In this document: positions 36,013-44,374 of the stretch, piece after piece | Position numbering within the stretch: the first letter of the stretch is position 1 | Layout: every line of letters begins with the position of its first letter | From: Pseudomonas ekonensis | Lineage (GTDB): Bacteria > Pseudomonadota > Gammaproteobacteria > Pseudomonadales > Pseudomonadaceae | Direction: 5' to 3' | Assembly: GCF_019145435.1 (NCBI RefSeq) | Contig: NZ_JAHSTS010000001.1 | Span: forward strand, 2,184,001 to 2,248,000 | DNA length: 64,000 bases | Notes under the pieces: generated by a model | The model's database searches: none | Seen by the model: the letters and a program-made list of their open reading frames with translations, nothing else | What the model was told of the DNA's origin: nothing | Position numbers and translations under genes: made by a program

Positions 36013-36945
36013 ATGAGCCAGAAACGCAAAGTCGCCATCATCGGCTCCGGCAACATCGGTACCGACTTGATGATCAAGATCCTGCGCAACGCCCTGCACC
36101 TGGAAATGGCTGCAATGGTCGGTATCGACCCGGCCTCCGATGGCTTGGCTCGAGCCGCCCGCCTGGGCGTGGCCACGACCCACGAGGGGGTAGAGGGACT
36201 GACTCGCCTGCCAGTGTTTCCGCAGATCGATTTTGTTTTTGACGCCACCAGTGCCGGCGCCCACGTGAAGAACGACGCCTTTTTGCGTCAGCATAAGACG
36301 GGCCTGCGCATCATCGACCTGACCCCGGCTGCTATCGGACCGTACTGCGTCCCCGTGGTCAACCTGGAGGAGCACCTGCAAGCGACCAATGTGAATATGG
36401 TCACCTGCGGTGGCCAGGCAACCATTCCTATGGTCGCGGCGGTCTCGCGCGTGGCAAAGGTGCACTACGCCGAGATCGTTGCATCGATCGCCTCAAAATC
36501 CGCAGGCCCGGGCACCCGTGCCAACATCGACGAATTCACCGAGACCACCAGCAAGGCGATCGAAGTGATCGGTGGTGCAGCCAAAGGCAAAGCGATCATC
36601 ATCATGAACCCAGCCGAGCCACCGCTGATGATGCGCGATACGGTGTATGTGCTGAGCGAGAGCGCCAACCAACGGCATGTGGCGGCCAGCATCGAGGAAA
36701 TGGCCGCGGCAGTGCAGGCATACGTACCCGGCTACCGACTCAAGCAGCAAGTGCAGTTCGAAGAGGTGCACGACCTGAAGCTGCCGGGGCAGGGAACCTT
36801 CACCGGCCTCAAGACTTCGGTGTTCCTTGAAGTCGAAGGCGCTGCTCACTATCTGCCGGCCTATGCAGGCAACCTCGACATCATGACATCCGCCGCGCTG
36901 GCCACCGCCGAGCGCATGGCCCTGGCGATGGGAGCTTCGGCATGA
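36013..36945 (+). CDS. mhpF: MhpF, acetaldehyde dehydrogenase (acylating) (copy B)
   Basis: The 310-aa NAD-dependent enzyme converts acetaldehyde to acetyl-CoA. It has the Rossmann motif [11 protein letters not shown], the catalytic Cys in [12 protein letters not shown] and [17 protein letters not shown]. The ATG at 36013 behind GGAG is preferred; a GTG at 35998 overlaps the mhpD stop and is less likely. Its stop overlaps the ATG of mhpE by four bases, as expected for a channelling pair. Confidence 0.94.
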   Translation: MSQKRKVAIIGSGNIGTDLMIKILRNALHLEMAAMVGIDPASDGLARAARLGVATTHEGVEGLTRLPVFPQIDFVFDATSAGAHVKNDAFLRQHKTGLRIIDLTPAAIGPYCVPVVNLEEHLQATNVNMVTCGGQATIPMVAAVSRVAKVHYAEIVASIASKSAGPGTRANIDEFTETTSKAIEVIGGAAKGKAIIIMNPAEPPLMMRDTVYVLSESANQRHVAASIEEMAAAVQAYVPGYRLKQQVQFEEVHDLKLPGQGTFTGLKTSVFLEVEGAAHYLPAYAGNLDIMTSAALATAERMALAMGASA

Positions 36946-37952
36946 ACGGCAAGAAACTCTATATCAGCGACGTGACCCTGCGCGACGGCATGCATGCCCT
37001 CCGCCATCAGTATTCGCTGGATGATGTACGTGCCATCGCTGCGGCGCTGGACCGGGCCAGGGTTGACTCCATCGAGGTCGCCCATGGTGATGGCCTGCAA
37101 GGTTCCAGCTTCAACTATGGCTTCGGTGCCCATACCGACCTTGAGTGGATCGAGGCCGCCGCCGACGTGGTCAAGCACGCCAGGATCGCCACGCTGCTGC
37201 TGCCAGGGATCGGCACGCTCCACGATCTGAAAAATGCCTACAACGCCGGGGCGCGCATTGTTCGCGTGGCGACCCACTGTACCGAGGCGGATGTTTCGCG
37301 TCAGCACATCGAATACGCGCGCGAGTTGGGTATGGACACGGTGGGCTTTCTGATGATGAGTCACATGCAGACACCTGACGGGCTCGCGCAACAGGCCAAA
37401 TTGATGGAGAGCTACGGTGCTACCTGCATCTATGTGGTGGACTCGGGCGGCGCCATGAACATGGAGGACATCCGCACGCGTTTCCGGGCGGTCAAGGCTG
37501 TACTGGATCCTGCGACAGCAACCGGCATTCATGCCCACCACAACCTCAGCCTCGGCGTGGCCAACTCGATCGCCGCGGTCGAGGAAGGGTGCGACCGCAT
37601 CGACGCCAGCCTTGCCGGCATGGGCGCCGGCGCCGGCAATGCTCCGCTTGAGGTCTTCATTGCTGCGGCTGACAAGTTGGGGTGGAACCATGGCACTGAT
37701 CTGTATGCGCTCATGGATGCCGCCGATGATCTGGTACGTCCGCTGCAGGATCGCCCCGTGCGGGTGGATCGTGAAACGTTGGCGCTGGGTTATGCCGGAG
37801 TGTATTCGAGCTTCTTGCGCCATGCCGAGGTCGCCGCTGCCCGCTACGGCATCAAGGCGGTGGACATCCTCGTCGAGCTGGGCAAAAGACGCATGGTCGG
37901 AGGGCAGGAAGACATGATCGTGGATGTGGCGCTGGATCTGCTCAAGCACTGA
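36942..37952 (+). CDS. mhpE: MhpE, 4-hydroxy-2-oxovalerate aldolase (copy B)
   Basis: The 336-aa aldolase starts at 36942 and carries [46 protein letters not shown] and [16 protein letters not shown]. It forms pyruvate and acetaldehyde from 4-hydroxy-2-oxovalerate and passes the aldehyde to MhpF. It is closely similar to copy A at 21336, which lies in the opposite orientation. Confidence 0.94.
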   Translation: MNGKKLYISDVTLRDGMHALRHQYSLDDVRAIAAALDRARVDSIEVAHGDGLQGSSFNYGFGAHTDLEWIEAAADVVKHARIATLLLPGIGTLHDLKNAYNAGARIVRVATHCTEADVSRQHIEYARELGMDTVGFLMMSHMQTPDGLAQQAKLMESYGATCIYVVDSGGAMNMEDIRTRFRAVKAVLDPATATGIHAHHNLSLGVANSIAAVEEGCDRIDASLAGMGAGAGNAPLEVFIAAADKLGWNHGTDLYALMDAADDLVRPLQDRPVRVDRETLALGYAGVYSSFLRHAEVAAARYGIKAVDILVELGKRRMVGGQEDMIVDVALDLLKH

Positions 37953-38032
37953 CGCAGATGCCCGGGGGGCCGCGGTGCGGCCCCTTTCCAAGACTGATGA
38001 CAACCCAACACAAAAACAAAACGGGTGATTTC

Positions 38033-39214
38033 ATGGCGTCTTCTATCAATCCGCCTCGTGCGGCCGTAACGATCGGCCTTTGTTTCCTTGTAGCCATGCT
38101 TGAAGGTCTGGACCTGCAGGCCGCCGGTATCGCTGCCCCTGGTATGTCCATGGCATTCGGACTGGGCAAACTTCAGATGGGCTGGGTGTTCAGCGCCGGG
38201 ATTCTCGGTCTGCTGCCCGGCGCGCTTGTCGGCGGTTGGCTAGCCGACCGCCTCGGGCGCAAGCGCATCCTGATCGGCTCGGTAGCGCTGTTCGGGGTGT
38301 TTTCATTAGCCACTGCCCATGCCTGGAGCTTGCCCAGCTTGCTGCTTGCACGCCTGTTGACGGGGGTGGGGCTGGGCGCCGCATTGCCCAACCTGATCGC
38401 CCTCACCAGTGAAGTGGCCGGCGAGCGCTTGCGTGGCAGTGCGGTCAGCCTGATGTATTGCGGCGTCCCGCTGGGGGCGGCGCTGGCGGCCGGCATCGGT
38501 ATCGCGGGGTATGGCGGCGACTGGCAGCAGGTGTTCTACGTCGGTGGCGCCGGACCGCTGCTGATCTTGCCGCCGCTGATGCTCTTCCTCCCCGAATCGG
38601 GGCAGTTCCGTGCTGCCGAACACACTCAGGGTGCGTCCAGTCCGGGCCGCGATCTGTTCGGGCAGAGCGCGACCTGGCTACTGTGGCTGAGCTATTTCTT
38701 TACCTTGATGGTGGTGTACATCTTGATCAACTGGCTGCCCAGCCTGCTGGTAGGTCAGGGCTACAGCAGCCATGACGCAAGCTGGGTGATGTTCGCTCTG
38801 CAAATTGGCGCGGCCATCGGCACGCTGGTTCTGGGCCAAGTGCTCGAACGTCTGCCAGCCGGGGTAACGGCAGCCACGGTTTACTTGGGAATACTCGCCG
38901 CACTGGCTGGGCTGGGCCTGGCCAACGCGTTGCCGGCAATGCTGGTCGCAGGTTTCTTCGCTGGCTTCTTCGCGACAGGGGGGCAGGGCGTGCTTTACGC
39001 GCTGGCACCTCACTTCTATCCGGTCCGCGTACGTGCCACGGGGGTTGGCGCTGCGGTTGCGGTCGGACGCTTGGGAGCCATGAGCGGTCCCTTGGTCGCC
39101 GGCCAGATGCTGGCCCTCGGTGCGGGTTCGGTCGGCGTATTGATGGCCTCGGCTCCTGGGGTAGTCATCGCAGCCCTTGCCCTGTTTCGTCTGATAGGCC
39201 GGCGCCCGGCCTGA
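38033..39214 (+). CDS. mhpT: MhpT, 3-hydroxyphenylpropionate MFS importer
   Basis: The 393-aa carrier of the aromatic acid:H+ symporter family has twelve membrane helices. Its motifs TIGLCFLVAMLEGLDLQAAG, GGWLADRLGRKRILIGS and GVGLGAALPNLIALTSE match MhpT of E. coli closely. The AAHS signature D in helix 1 (EGLDLQ) is present. The start could be 38033 (GGTGAT just upstream) or 37997; the former aligns better with the E. coli N-terminus. It follows mhpE by 80 bp. Confidence 0.9.
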   Translation: MASSINPPRAAVTIGLCFLVAMLEGLDLQAAGIAAPGMSMAFGLGKLQMGWVFSAGILGLLPGALVGGWLADRLGRKRILIGSVALFGVFSLATAHAWSLPSLLLARLLTGVGLGAALPNLIALTSEVAGERLRGSAVSLMYCGVPLGAALAAGIGIAGYGGDWQQVFYVGGAGPLLILPPLMLFLPESGQFRAAEHTQGASSPGRDLFGQSATWLLWLSYFFTLMVVYILINWLPSLLVGQGYSSHDASWVMFALQIGAAIGTLVLGQVLERLPAGVTAATVYLGILAALAGLGLANALPAMLVAGFFAGFFATGGQGVLYALAPHFYPVRVRATGVGAAVAVGRLGAMSGPLVAGQMLALGAGSVGVLMASAPGVVIAALALFRLIGRRPA

Positions 39215-39295
39215 CCTCAGCCGTCATTCAACCTTGCTTGCTCCCTGCTGCGTCCGCGGCAGGGCACCCTACAACTCCAAGAAAGTGAAGTGACC

Positions 39296-40567
39296 ATGCA
39301 CAAGGTACCGAAAACCCGCTTGGCGCTTGCCGCCGGGCTGTTTTTGACGAACCTGTCCCATGCCGCAGGTTTCATCGATGATAGCCATGCCGAACTGGTG
39401 TTACGCAACTTCTACTTCGACCGCAACTATCTGGGCCAGACCCCGCAAGCCGCGGCGCGTGAATGGGCGCAGGGCTTCATTCTCAACGCGACTTCAGGGT
39501 TCACAGAGGGGGCGGTCGGCTTCGGCCTGGACGCCAAGGGGATGCTGGGCGTCAAACTGGATTCATCCGCCGACCGTGTCGGCACCGGCCTGTTGCCGTT
39601 CGATTCGACCACTCGGGAACCGGCCGACAACTATTCCGAGCTGGGCTTGACGGGCAAGATGCGCATTTCGCGCACCGAGCTGCAAGGCGGCACGATCAGC
39701 ACCTTCCTGCCGATTGCGTTCGCAAGTCCCGCGCGATTGTTGCCACAAACATTCCGCGGCACTTACCTGCGATCCAGCGATATCGACCGCCTGACCCTGC
39801 ATGCCGGCTGGCTCGACCGGATTAATCTGCGTGACTCCACCGATTACCAGAAGATGAGCGTCGCTGCACCCAACGGCCGATTCAATGGTGCGGCGACTTC
39901 CGACCGCTTTATCTTTGTCGGGGGGGACTATGCCTGGTCAGATGCTTTGACTTTGCGTTACTACCACGCTGAACTGGATCAACTGTACCGAAAGGAATAT
40001 TGGGGTTTCGAGGATGATCGCAAGTTGGGGCCAGGTCGTCTGAAGAGTGACTTTCGCCTGTTCATCACGGGTGAGGATGGCGCCGCCAAGGCCGGGCCGG
40101 TCGACAACCGCAACACGGCGCTGATGCTCGCTTACGCTTGGTCCAGCTACAGTCTTGGCTTCGGTTACATGCGCCTGGACGGCAGCACCGCGATGCCCTA
40201 TCTGTACGGTACGGAACCTCGGGTGATCACCGAGGGTACGTTGAGTTCGGAATTCCTCAATCCCAAGGAACGGAGTTGGCAAGCCAGGTTCGACAAGGAT
40301 TTCGCTCCGCTGGGAGTGCCAGGGCTTCGGGGCATGTTGCGCTATGTGCGTGGCGACAACATTGAGCTAATGCGATTTGGCGGGAATGGATTGAGCGAGA
40401 GCGAGAAGGACGCGGAGGTTTCTTACGTTGTGCAACAGGGGAGCTTCAAAGGCGTAGCGCTGCGCCTGCGCCATGCCTGGTATCGTAATGATTTCCTCGC
40501 TGGCGCTTCGCACCGAGATGACAATGAACTGCGAGTGAACGTGGATTACACGATCAATCTTTGGTAG
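39296..40567 (+). CDS. OprD-family porin of the mhp operon
   Basis: The 423-aa protein has a signal peptide (ending NLSHAAGFIDDSH) and the OprD barrel pattern: ELVLRNFYFDRNY, REWAQGFILNATSGFTEGAV and GFGLDAKGMLGVKLD, ending in VNVDYTINLW with a terminal aromatic. OprD-family (OpdK type) porins take up carboxylates and aromatic acids. Its place behind mhpT suggests it passes hydroxyphenylpropionate or a similar acid across the outer membrane. The 3' end overlaps that of mhpR by 14 bp. Confidence 0.9.
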   Translation: MHKVPKTRLALAAGLFLTNLSHAAGFIDDSHAELVLRNFYFDRNYLGQTPQAAAREWAQGFILNATSGFTEGAVGFGLDAKGMLGVKLDSSADRVGTGLLPFDSTTREPADNYSELGLTGKMRISRTELQGGTISTFLPIAFASPARLLPQTFRGTYLRSSDIDRLTLHAGWLDRINLRDSTDYQKMSVAAPNGRFNGAATSDRFIFVGGDYAWSDALTLRYYHAELDQLYRKEYWGFEDDRKLGPGRLKSDFRLFITGEDGAAKAGPVDNRNTALMLAYAWSSYSLGFGYMRLDGSTAMPYLYGTEPRVITEGTLSSEFLNPKERSWQARFDKDFAPLGVPGLRGMLRYVRGDNIELMRFGGNGLSESEKDAEVSYVVQQGSFKGVALRLRHAWYRNDFLAGASHRDDNELRVNVDYTINLW

Positions 40568-41399
40568 ATCGATTGTCTTGAACGTCCTGCACACCGGATT
40601 CAGGCTGTAGAGACGCTTCCAGTTTTTCCTGGATCAGTCTGGCTGTCTTTTGCAAAGCGCTCAGGTAGCGCTTTGCAGCCTGTTCGATCGACATCGCTTT
40701 TGCTACGTACACCAGATTCAGACAACCCAGTAAACGCTCACCGGCGAGTACAGGAACCGCGATCGACGCGATTCTCTCTTCGCGGTTCCAGGCCATGAAA
40801 TTCTCGCCGTATCCCAAATGTCTGACTCTGCGCAACACGTTATCCAGTTGAGAAGGGCTTCGTGCCAACTGAAACTCCATGCCTTCACGTTCTGCCAGGA
40901 GAGCAACTATTTGCTCACGCTCGGCATCGCTACAGAACGCGAGGTAGGTCAATCCCGTCGCGGTTTGCAAAAGCGGCAAACGACGACCGATCATGGATCG
41001 GTGAAATGACAAGCGACTGAACCGATGCGTAGTTTCGCGCACCACCATTGCGTCGACGTCCAAGGTGCAGAGATCGGTTGGCCATACCACTTCCTGCAAT
41101 AGCTCCGCGAGTAATGGCGCTGCAATGGCGCTGATCCATTGTTCATCGCGAAATCCTTCGCTCAGTTCGCGCACCTTCAGGGCAAGCCGGAAGCTGTCGT
41201 CGGACTCGCTGCGGCGAACATAACCTTCGTCTTGCAGGGTCTCCAACAGCCGGCGAACGGTGGTTCGGTGCAGTCCTGTGAGTTCGGCCAGGAGAGTCGG
41301 GCTGGCACCGCCATCCAACCGATTGAGGGCATTGAGCAAGGCAAGACCGCGGCTCAATCCGCGCACGGTCTTGTAATCGGAGCCGCGGTCTTTGTTCAC
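40554..41399 (-). CDS. mhpR: MhpR, IclR-family activator
   Basis: The 281-aa protein has an N-terminal winged helix (YKTVRGLSRGLALLNALNRL then LAELTGLHRTTVRRLLETLQ) and a C-terminal IclR effector domain (ASIAVPVLAGERLLGCLNLVY). It matches E. coli MhpR strongly through the N-terminal half, including VVRETTHRFSRLSFHRSM. MhpR activates mhp genes when the hydroxyphenylpropionate inducer binds. It is convergent with the porin gene and divergent from the amidohydrolase gene at 41539, with a GTGCAC-N3-GTGCAC operator between. Confidence 0.93.
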   Translation of the reverse strand: MNKDRGSDYKTVRGLSRGLALLNALNRLDGGASPTLLAELTGLHRTTVRRLLETLQDEGYVRRSESDDSFRLALKVRELSEGFRDEQWISAIAAPLLAELLQEVVWPTDLCTLDVDAMVVRETTHRFSRLSFHRSMIGRRLPLLQTATGLTYLAFCSDAEREQIVALLAEREGMEFQLARSPSQLDNVLRRVRHLGYGENFMAWNREERIASIAVPVLAGERLLGCLNLVYVAKAMSIEQAAKRYLSALQKTARLIQEKLEASLQPESGVQDVQDNRSTKD

Positions 41400-41424
41400 A
41401 AAAAAATCCTTATTAATTATTGAT

Positions 41425-41439
41425 GTGCACTTGGTGCAC
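41425..41439. promoter_or_regulatory. MhpR-type operator between mhpR and the amidohydrolase gene
   Basis: GTGCAC-TTG-GTGCAC lies 25 bases upstream of mhpR and 17 bases before the -35 box of the amidohydrolase promoter, the same spacing as at 31405. Confidence 0.78.
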
Positions 41440-41456
41440 CGATGTGTTGTTTTTCA

Positions 41457-41486
41457 TTGTAGGACAATCTTCGTGATTCTTATACT
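41457..41486 (+). promoter_or_regulatory. Promoter of the pathway-B amidohydrolase gene
   Basis: TTGTAG (41457-41462), an 18-base spacer and TATACT (41481-41486). The spacer, -10 and downstream CG match the operon B promoter at 31437. Confidence 0.68.
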
Positions 41487-41538
41487 CGTTGAATCAAGCG
41501 CTTGACGCAGTGTTCTCCACTCCAAAAAGGCATCTCCT

Positions 41539-42585
41539 ATGAATCGCAGACAAATCCTGCAGTCCATGGCTACTACCGCAACCGTCGCCGCGGTATCTGG
41601 ATTGTCTCCAGCCGGCGCTCGTGCATCTGAAAGCACCCGGACAACGGGCGTATCTGCTCGAGAGAATCCCCGCCGCATTGATACACACCAGCATGTTGTT
41701 CCGCCGTTCTATGCGAAGTGGCTGGAGTCACGCGGGATTACCGCAGGCGGACTGCCCATTCCAGACTGGAGCGTAGAGGGCGCTCTGGACTTGATGGACA
41801 GCAACGGCATCGAAACCGGAATTCTCTCGGTCTCGACCCCGGGTGTGCATATCGGAAACGATGCAGAGGCTCGTGTGAAAGCTAAAGAGGTCAATGAGTT
41901 TTGTGCCGAGGTTGTTGACAAACATCCTGGACGATTTGGATTTTTCGCGACATTGACACTGCCCGATGTCGCAGGGGCAGTCGAACAAGCCGAGTATGCG
42001 TTGACGGCATTAAAGGCAGACGGCGTCGTTTTGTTGGCAAATGTACGGGGAACTTACCTCGGCGCGCCCGAGTGGGATCCACTGATGGAAACATTGAACC
42101 GTCATCGCGCCACGGTTTTCGTACACCCCTCAGAACTTCCAACCCCACCGGTCGACGGAATTCCCCCCTATGCCGCGGATTTTCTCCTCGACACCACTCG
42201 TGCGGCCTTGAACCTGGCCAAGCGCGGTTGTCTGGAGCGCTACCCCGAGCTGAAGATCATCTTGTCTCATGCGGGCGGGTTCCTTCCCTATGCTGCCGAG
42301 CGTATGGCACGTGTCTGCTCGGACGATGGCAGCACGGAACGAGGAATCGAGCGGTTGCGCAAGTTTTACTTTGATACGGCGCTGTCCAGCAGTCCATATG
42401 CCTTGCCGGCGCTGCTGGCATTCGCCAAGCCAGAGAACATAACCTTCGGCAGTGATTGGCCTTACGCCAACAAAGAGCGTTCAAGCCATTTTACCGGGCT
42501 GCTGGATACCTTCGACCTATCCGACTCCGAGCGCGTGGCCATTTGCCGGGCAAATGCTTTGCGTATGTTTCCTCGCTTGGTCTGA
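41539..42585 (+). CDS. Amidohydrolase_2 (ACMSD-like) protein with a Tat-like leader, pathway B
   Basis: The 348-aa protein has an N-terminal extension MNRRQILQSMATTATVAAV ending near GARASES that looks like a twin-arginine (Tat) leader, with RR followed by a hydrophobic stretch. The catalytic part has RIDTHQHVVPPFY, FVHPSELP, LSHAGGFLP and FGSDWPYANKE, the metal motifs of ACMSD-like decarboxylases. It would therefore be a periplasmic relative of the cluster A enzyme at 28757. The operator and promoter in front match those of operon B, so MhpR should control it. The reaction is unknown. Confidence 0.78.
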   Translation: MNRRQILQSMATTATVAAVSGLSPAGARASESTRTTGVSARENPRRIDTHQHVVPPFYAKWLESRGITAGGLPIPDWSVEGALDLMDSNGIETGILSVSTPGVHIGNDAEARVKAKEVNEFCAEVVDKHPGRFGFFATLTLPDVAGAVEQAEYALTALKADGVVLLANVRGTYLGAPEWDPLMETLNRHRATVFVHPSELPTPPVDGIPPYAADFLLDTTRAALNLAKRGCLERYPELKIILSHAGGFLPYAAERMARVCSDDGSTERGIERLRKFYFDTALSSSPYALPALLAFAKPENITFGSDWPYANKERSSHFTGLLDTFDLSDSERVAICRANALRMFPRLV

Positions 42586-42892
42586 ACCAACGGGCATACC
42601 CAGGGGCCTGTAAAGTTTGGCGGCGACTGCACTGGCCTGGCCGTTCGAGCAATGGCGATCACGCCTTGTTCGGGTGACCGACGCCGCTGAAGGACAGTTT
42701 TTCACAGATGAAGGTTCACTATTGGTTACAAACTGTGGCTAAAATGCCATCCATTCACCCAATGCCCCTGTACGGCATGGGCTCAAGGATGCGCCATCGG
42801 GACGCTGTTTTGTTTTCAGACCACTGCCGCAGGCCGCTGGCCGACGCCCTCGGGGCGCGCAGTTTGTTCACTTCTGACGTGTGACGATTTCC
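42586..42892. other. Right junction of the aromatic island, no gene seen
   Basis: These 307 bases contain no recognisable gene, terminator or direct repeat to the left junction. They presumably include the lpxO promoter. Confidence 0.4.
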
Positions 42893-43792
42893 GTGAAACT
42901 CATCATTGCCGCTGTATATGTCATTTCCATTGCATACGTTCACCTGCGTGGCCGCGTGCGCCACAAGCTCGGCCGCCAGCTCAGCGACCACTCGACGTTT
43001 CTGGCGCCGGTCAACTGCTTCCTTTATCTGTTCTCCAAGATGCCCAACAAGCCTTACCTCAATCCGGCGGACTTTCCGGACCTGAGCCCGTTGCAGGCCC
43101 ATTGGGAAGAAATCCGCGAGGAAGGTCAGAACCTTCTGCGCGCCGGTGAGATCAAGCGCTCGAACCAGTACGACGACGTCGGTTTCAACTCCTTCTTCAA
43201 GACCGGCTGGAAGCGCTTCTACCTGAAGTGGTACGGCGACAGCCACCCGTCGGCCATGAAACTGTGCCCACGCACCACAGAACTGGTGCAGAGCATCGGT
43301 TCGATCAAGGCGGCGATGTTCGCCGAGCTGCCGCCGGGCTCCAAACTGGTGCGCCACCGCGACCCGTACGCCGGTTCCTACCGCTATCACCTGGGCCTGG
43401 AAACGCCTAACGACGCCGGCTGCTACATCAACGTCGACGGCGAGAACTACCACTGGCGCGACGGCGAAGCGGTGATGTTCGACGAGACCTACATCCACTA
43501 CGCCGAAAACACCACCGACCAGAACCGCATCATCCTGTTCTGCGACATCGAACGTCCGATGAAGTACCGCTGGGCGGCGGCGTTCAACAGCTGGTTCAGC
43601 CGCACCGTGATGTCGGCGGCCGGCGCGCCGAACGACGCGGGCGACCGCACCGGCGGGATCAACCGCCTGTTCACCAGGATCTACAAAGTGCGCCTGCGCG
43701 GCAAGGAACTGAAAAAACGCAACCGTGCGCGGTACTACATGGAAAAGTGGGCGATCTTCGGTGGTCTGCTGGCGATCTTCATTCTGATCTGA
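42893..43792 (+). CDS. lpxO: LpxO, lipid A 2-hydroxylase (aspartyl/asparaginyl beta-hydroxylase family)
   Basis: The 299-aa Fe(II)/2-oxoglutarate oxygenase hydroxylates the secondary myristate or laurate chains of lipid A. It is membrane-anchored by an N-terminal helix (LIIAAVYVISIAYVHLRGR) and a C-terminal helix (AIFGGLLAIFILI). The metal motif HRD lies in KLVRHRDPYAGSYRYHLGL, and the second His in ETYIHYAENTTD. The start is a GTG, 42893 (KLIIAAVYV) or 42881; the first gives the usual family N-terminus. Neither has a strong ribosome-binding site. Confidence 0.88.
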   Translation: MKLIIAAVYVISIAYVHLRGRVRHKLGRQLSDHSTFLAPVNCFLYLFSKMPNKPYLNPADFPDLSPLQAHWEEIREEGQNLLRAGEIKRSNQYDDVGFNSFFKTGWKRFYLKWYGDSHPSAMKLCPRTTELVQSIGSIKAAMFAELPPGSKLVRHRDPYAGSYRYHLGLETPNDAGCYINVDGENYHWRDGEAVMFDETYIHYAENTTDQNRIILFCDIERPMKYRWAAAFNSWFSRTVMSAAGAPNDAGDRTGGINRLFTRIYKVRLRGKELKKRNRARYYMEKWAIFGGLLAIFILI

Positions 43793-43817
43793 ATTCGGTG
43801 GCGTTCTTGCGGACGTC

Positions 43818-43841
43818 ATCGCGGGCAAGCCCGCTCCCACA
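43818..43841. repeat. Single REP sequence
   Basis: ATCGCGGGCAAGCCCGCTCC then CACA is a typical Pseudomonas REP core. It follows the lpxO stop by 25 bp. Confidence 0.65.
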
Positions 43842-44005
43842 GGTTCCGGGGCGTTCACTGATGTTGTGTTCGACACGAACCCGACACCACCCTCAACGGT
43901 AATCACGCCCTGTTACAGGTTACCCGTCCCTCACGGGTTAACAAATCCGAACCCTCGGCGTAGCGTGGACTCGAACGCTTCAGTCCACGCGCCCCGAGGT
44001 CGATC

Positions 44006-44347
44006 ATGAACCGTTATCTGTCAGGCATCGCCGCCCTGATCCTCAGTGGCGGCCTGGCGCAGGCCGACGTCACTGCGCCGCCTAGCATGCCGTTGCTGGC
44101 CCAAAGCCCGACCGGCAACAGCAACAACCCCTACAACAGCCCGATCCGCCGGGCCAATCCCAACAGCATGCAGGGCACCCAACCCAATGTGCCCGCCCTG
44201 CAAGGGCCGAACACCGTGCCGGTGCCGCGTCCGCCCACCCTCGAAAACCGTGGCATCGGCAATGGGCAATCCTCGCGTCCGGCGCCCGGCGCTCCCCCCG
44301 TGTTCATTCCCAATCCTCCGATGCGGGACACCGGCAACAACCGTTGA
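44006..44347 (+). CDS. Small secreted Pro/Asn-rich protein, unknown
   Basis: The 113-aa protein has a signal peptide (MNRYLSGIAALILSGGLAQA) and a mature part of low complexity, rich in Pro, Asn and Gly (SPTGNSNNPYNSPIRRANPN, PPVFIPNPPMRD). There is no Cys and no domain that I recognise. GAGG lies upstream of the start. It precedes the sugar dehydrogenase by 27 bp and may be co-transcribed with it. Such proteins may be extracytoplasmic binders, but no function can be given. Confidence 0.68.
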   Translation: MNRYLSGIAALILSGGLAQADVTAPPSMPLLAQSPTGNSNNPYNSPIRRANPNSMQGTQPNVPALQGPNTVPVPRPPTLENRGIGNGQSSRPAPGAPPVFIPNPPMRDTGNNR

Positions 44348-44374
44348 ACGACAAGCAAACAAAAGGAATCGTGC

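Noticed and set aside
20882..42892. Direct-repeat attachment sites at the two island edges
   Set aside because: No matching repeat longer than chance was seen by eye between 20882-21112 and 42586-42892; a computed comparison might still find a short one.
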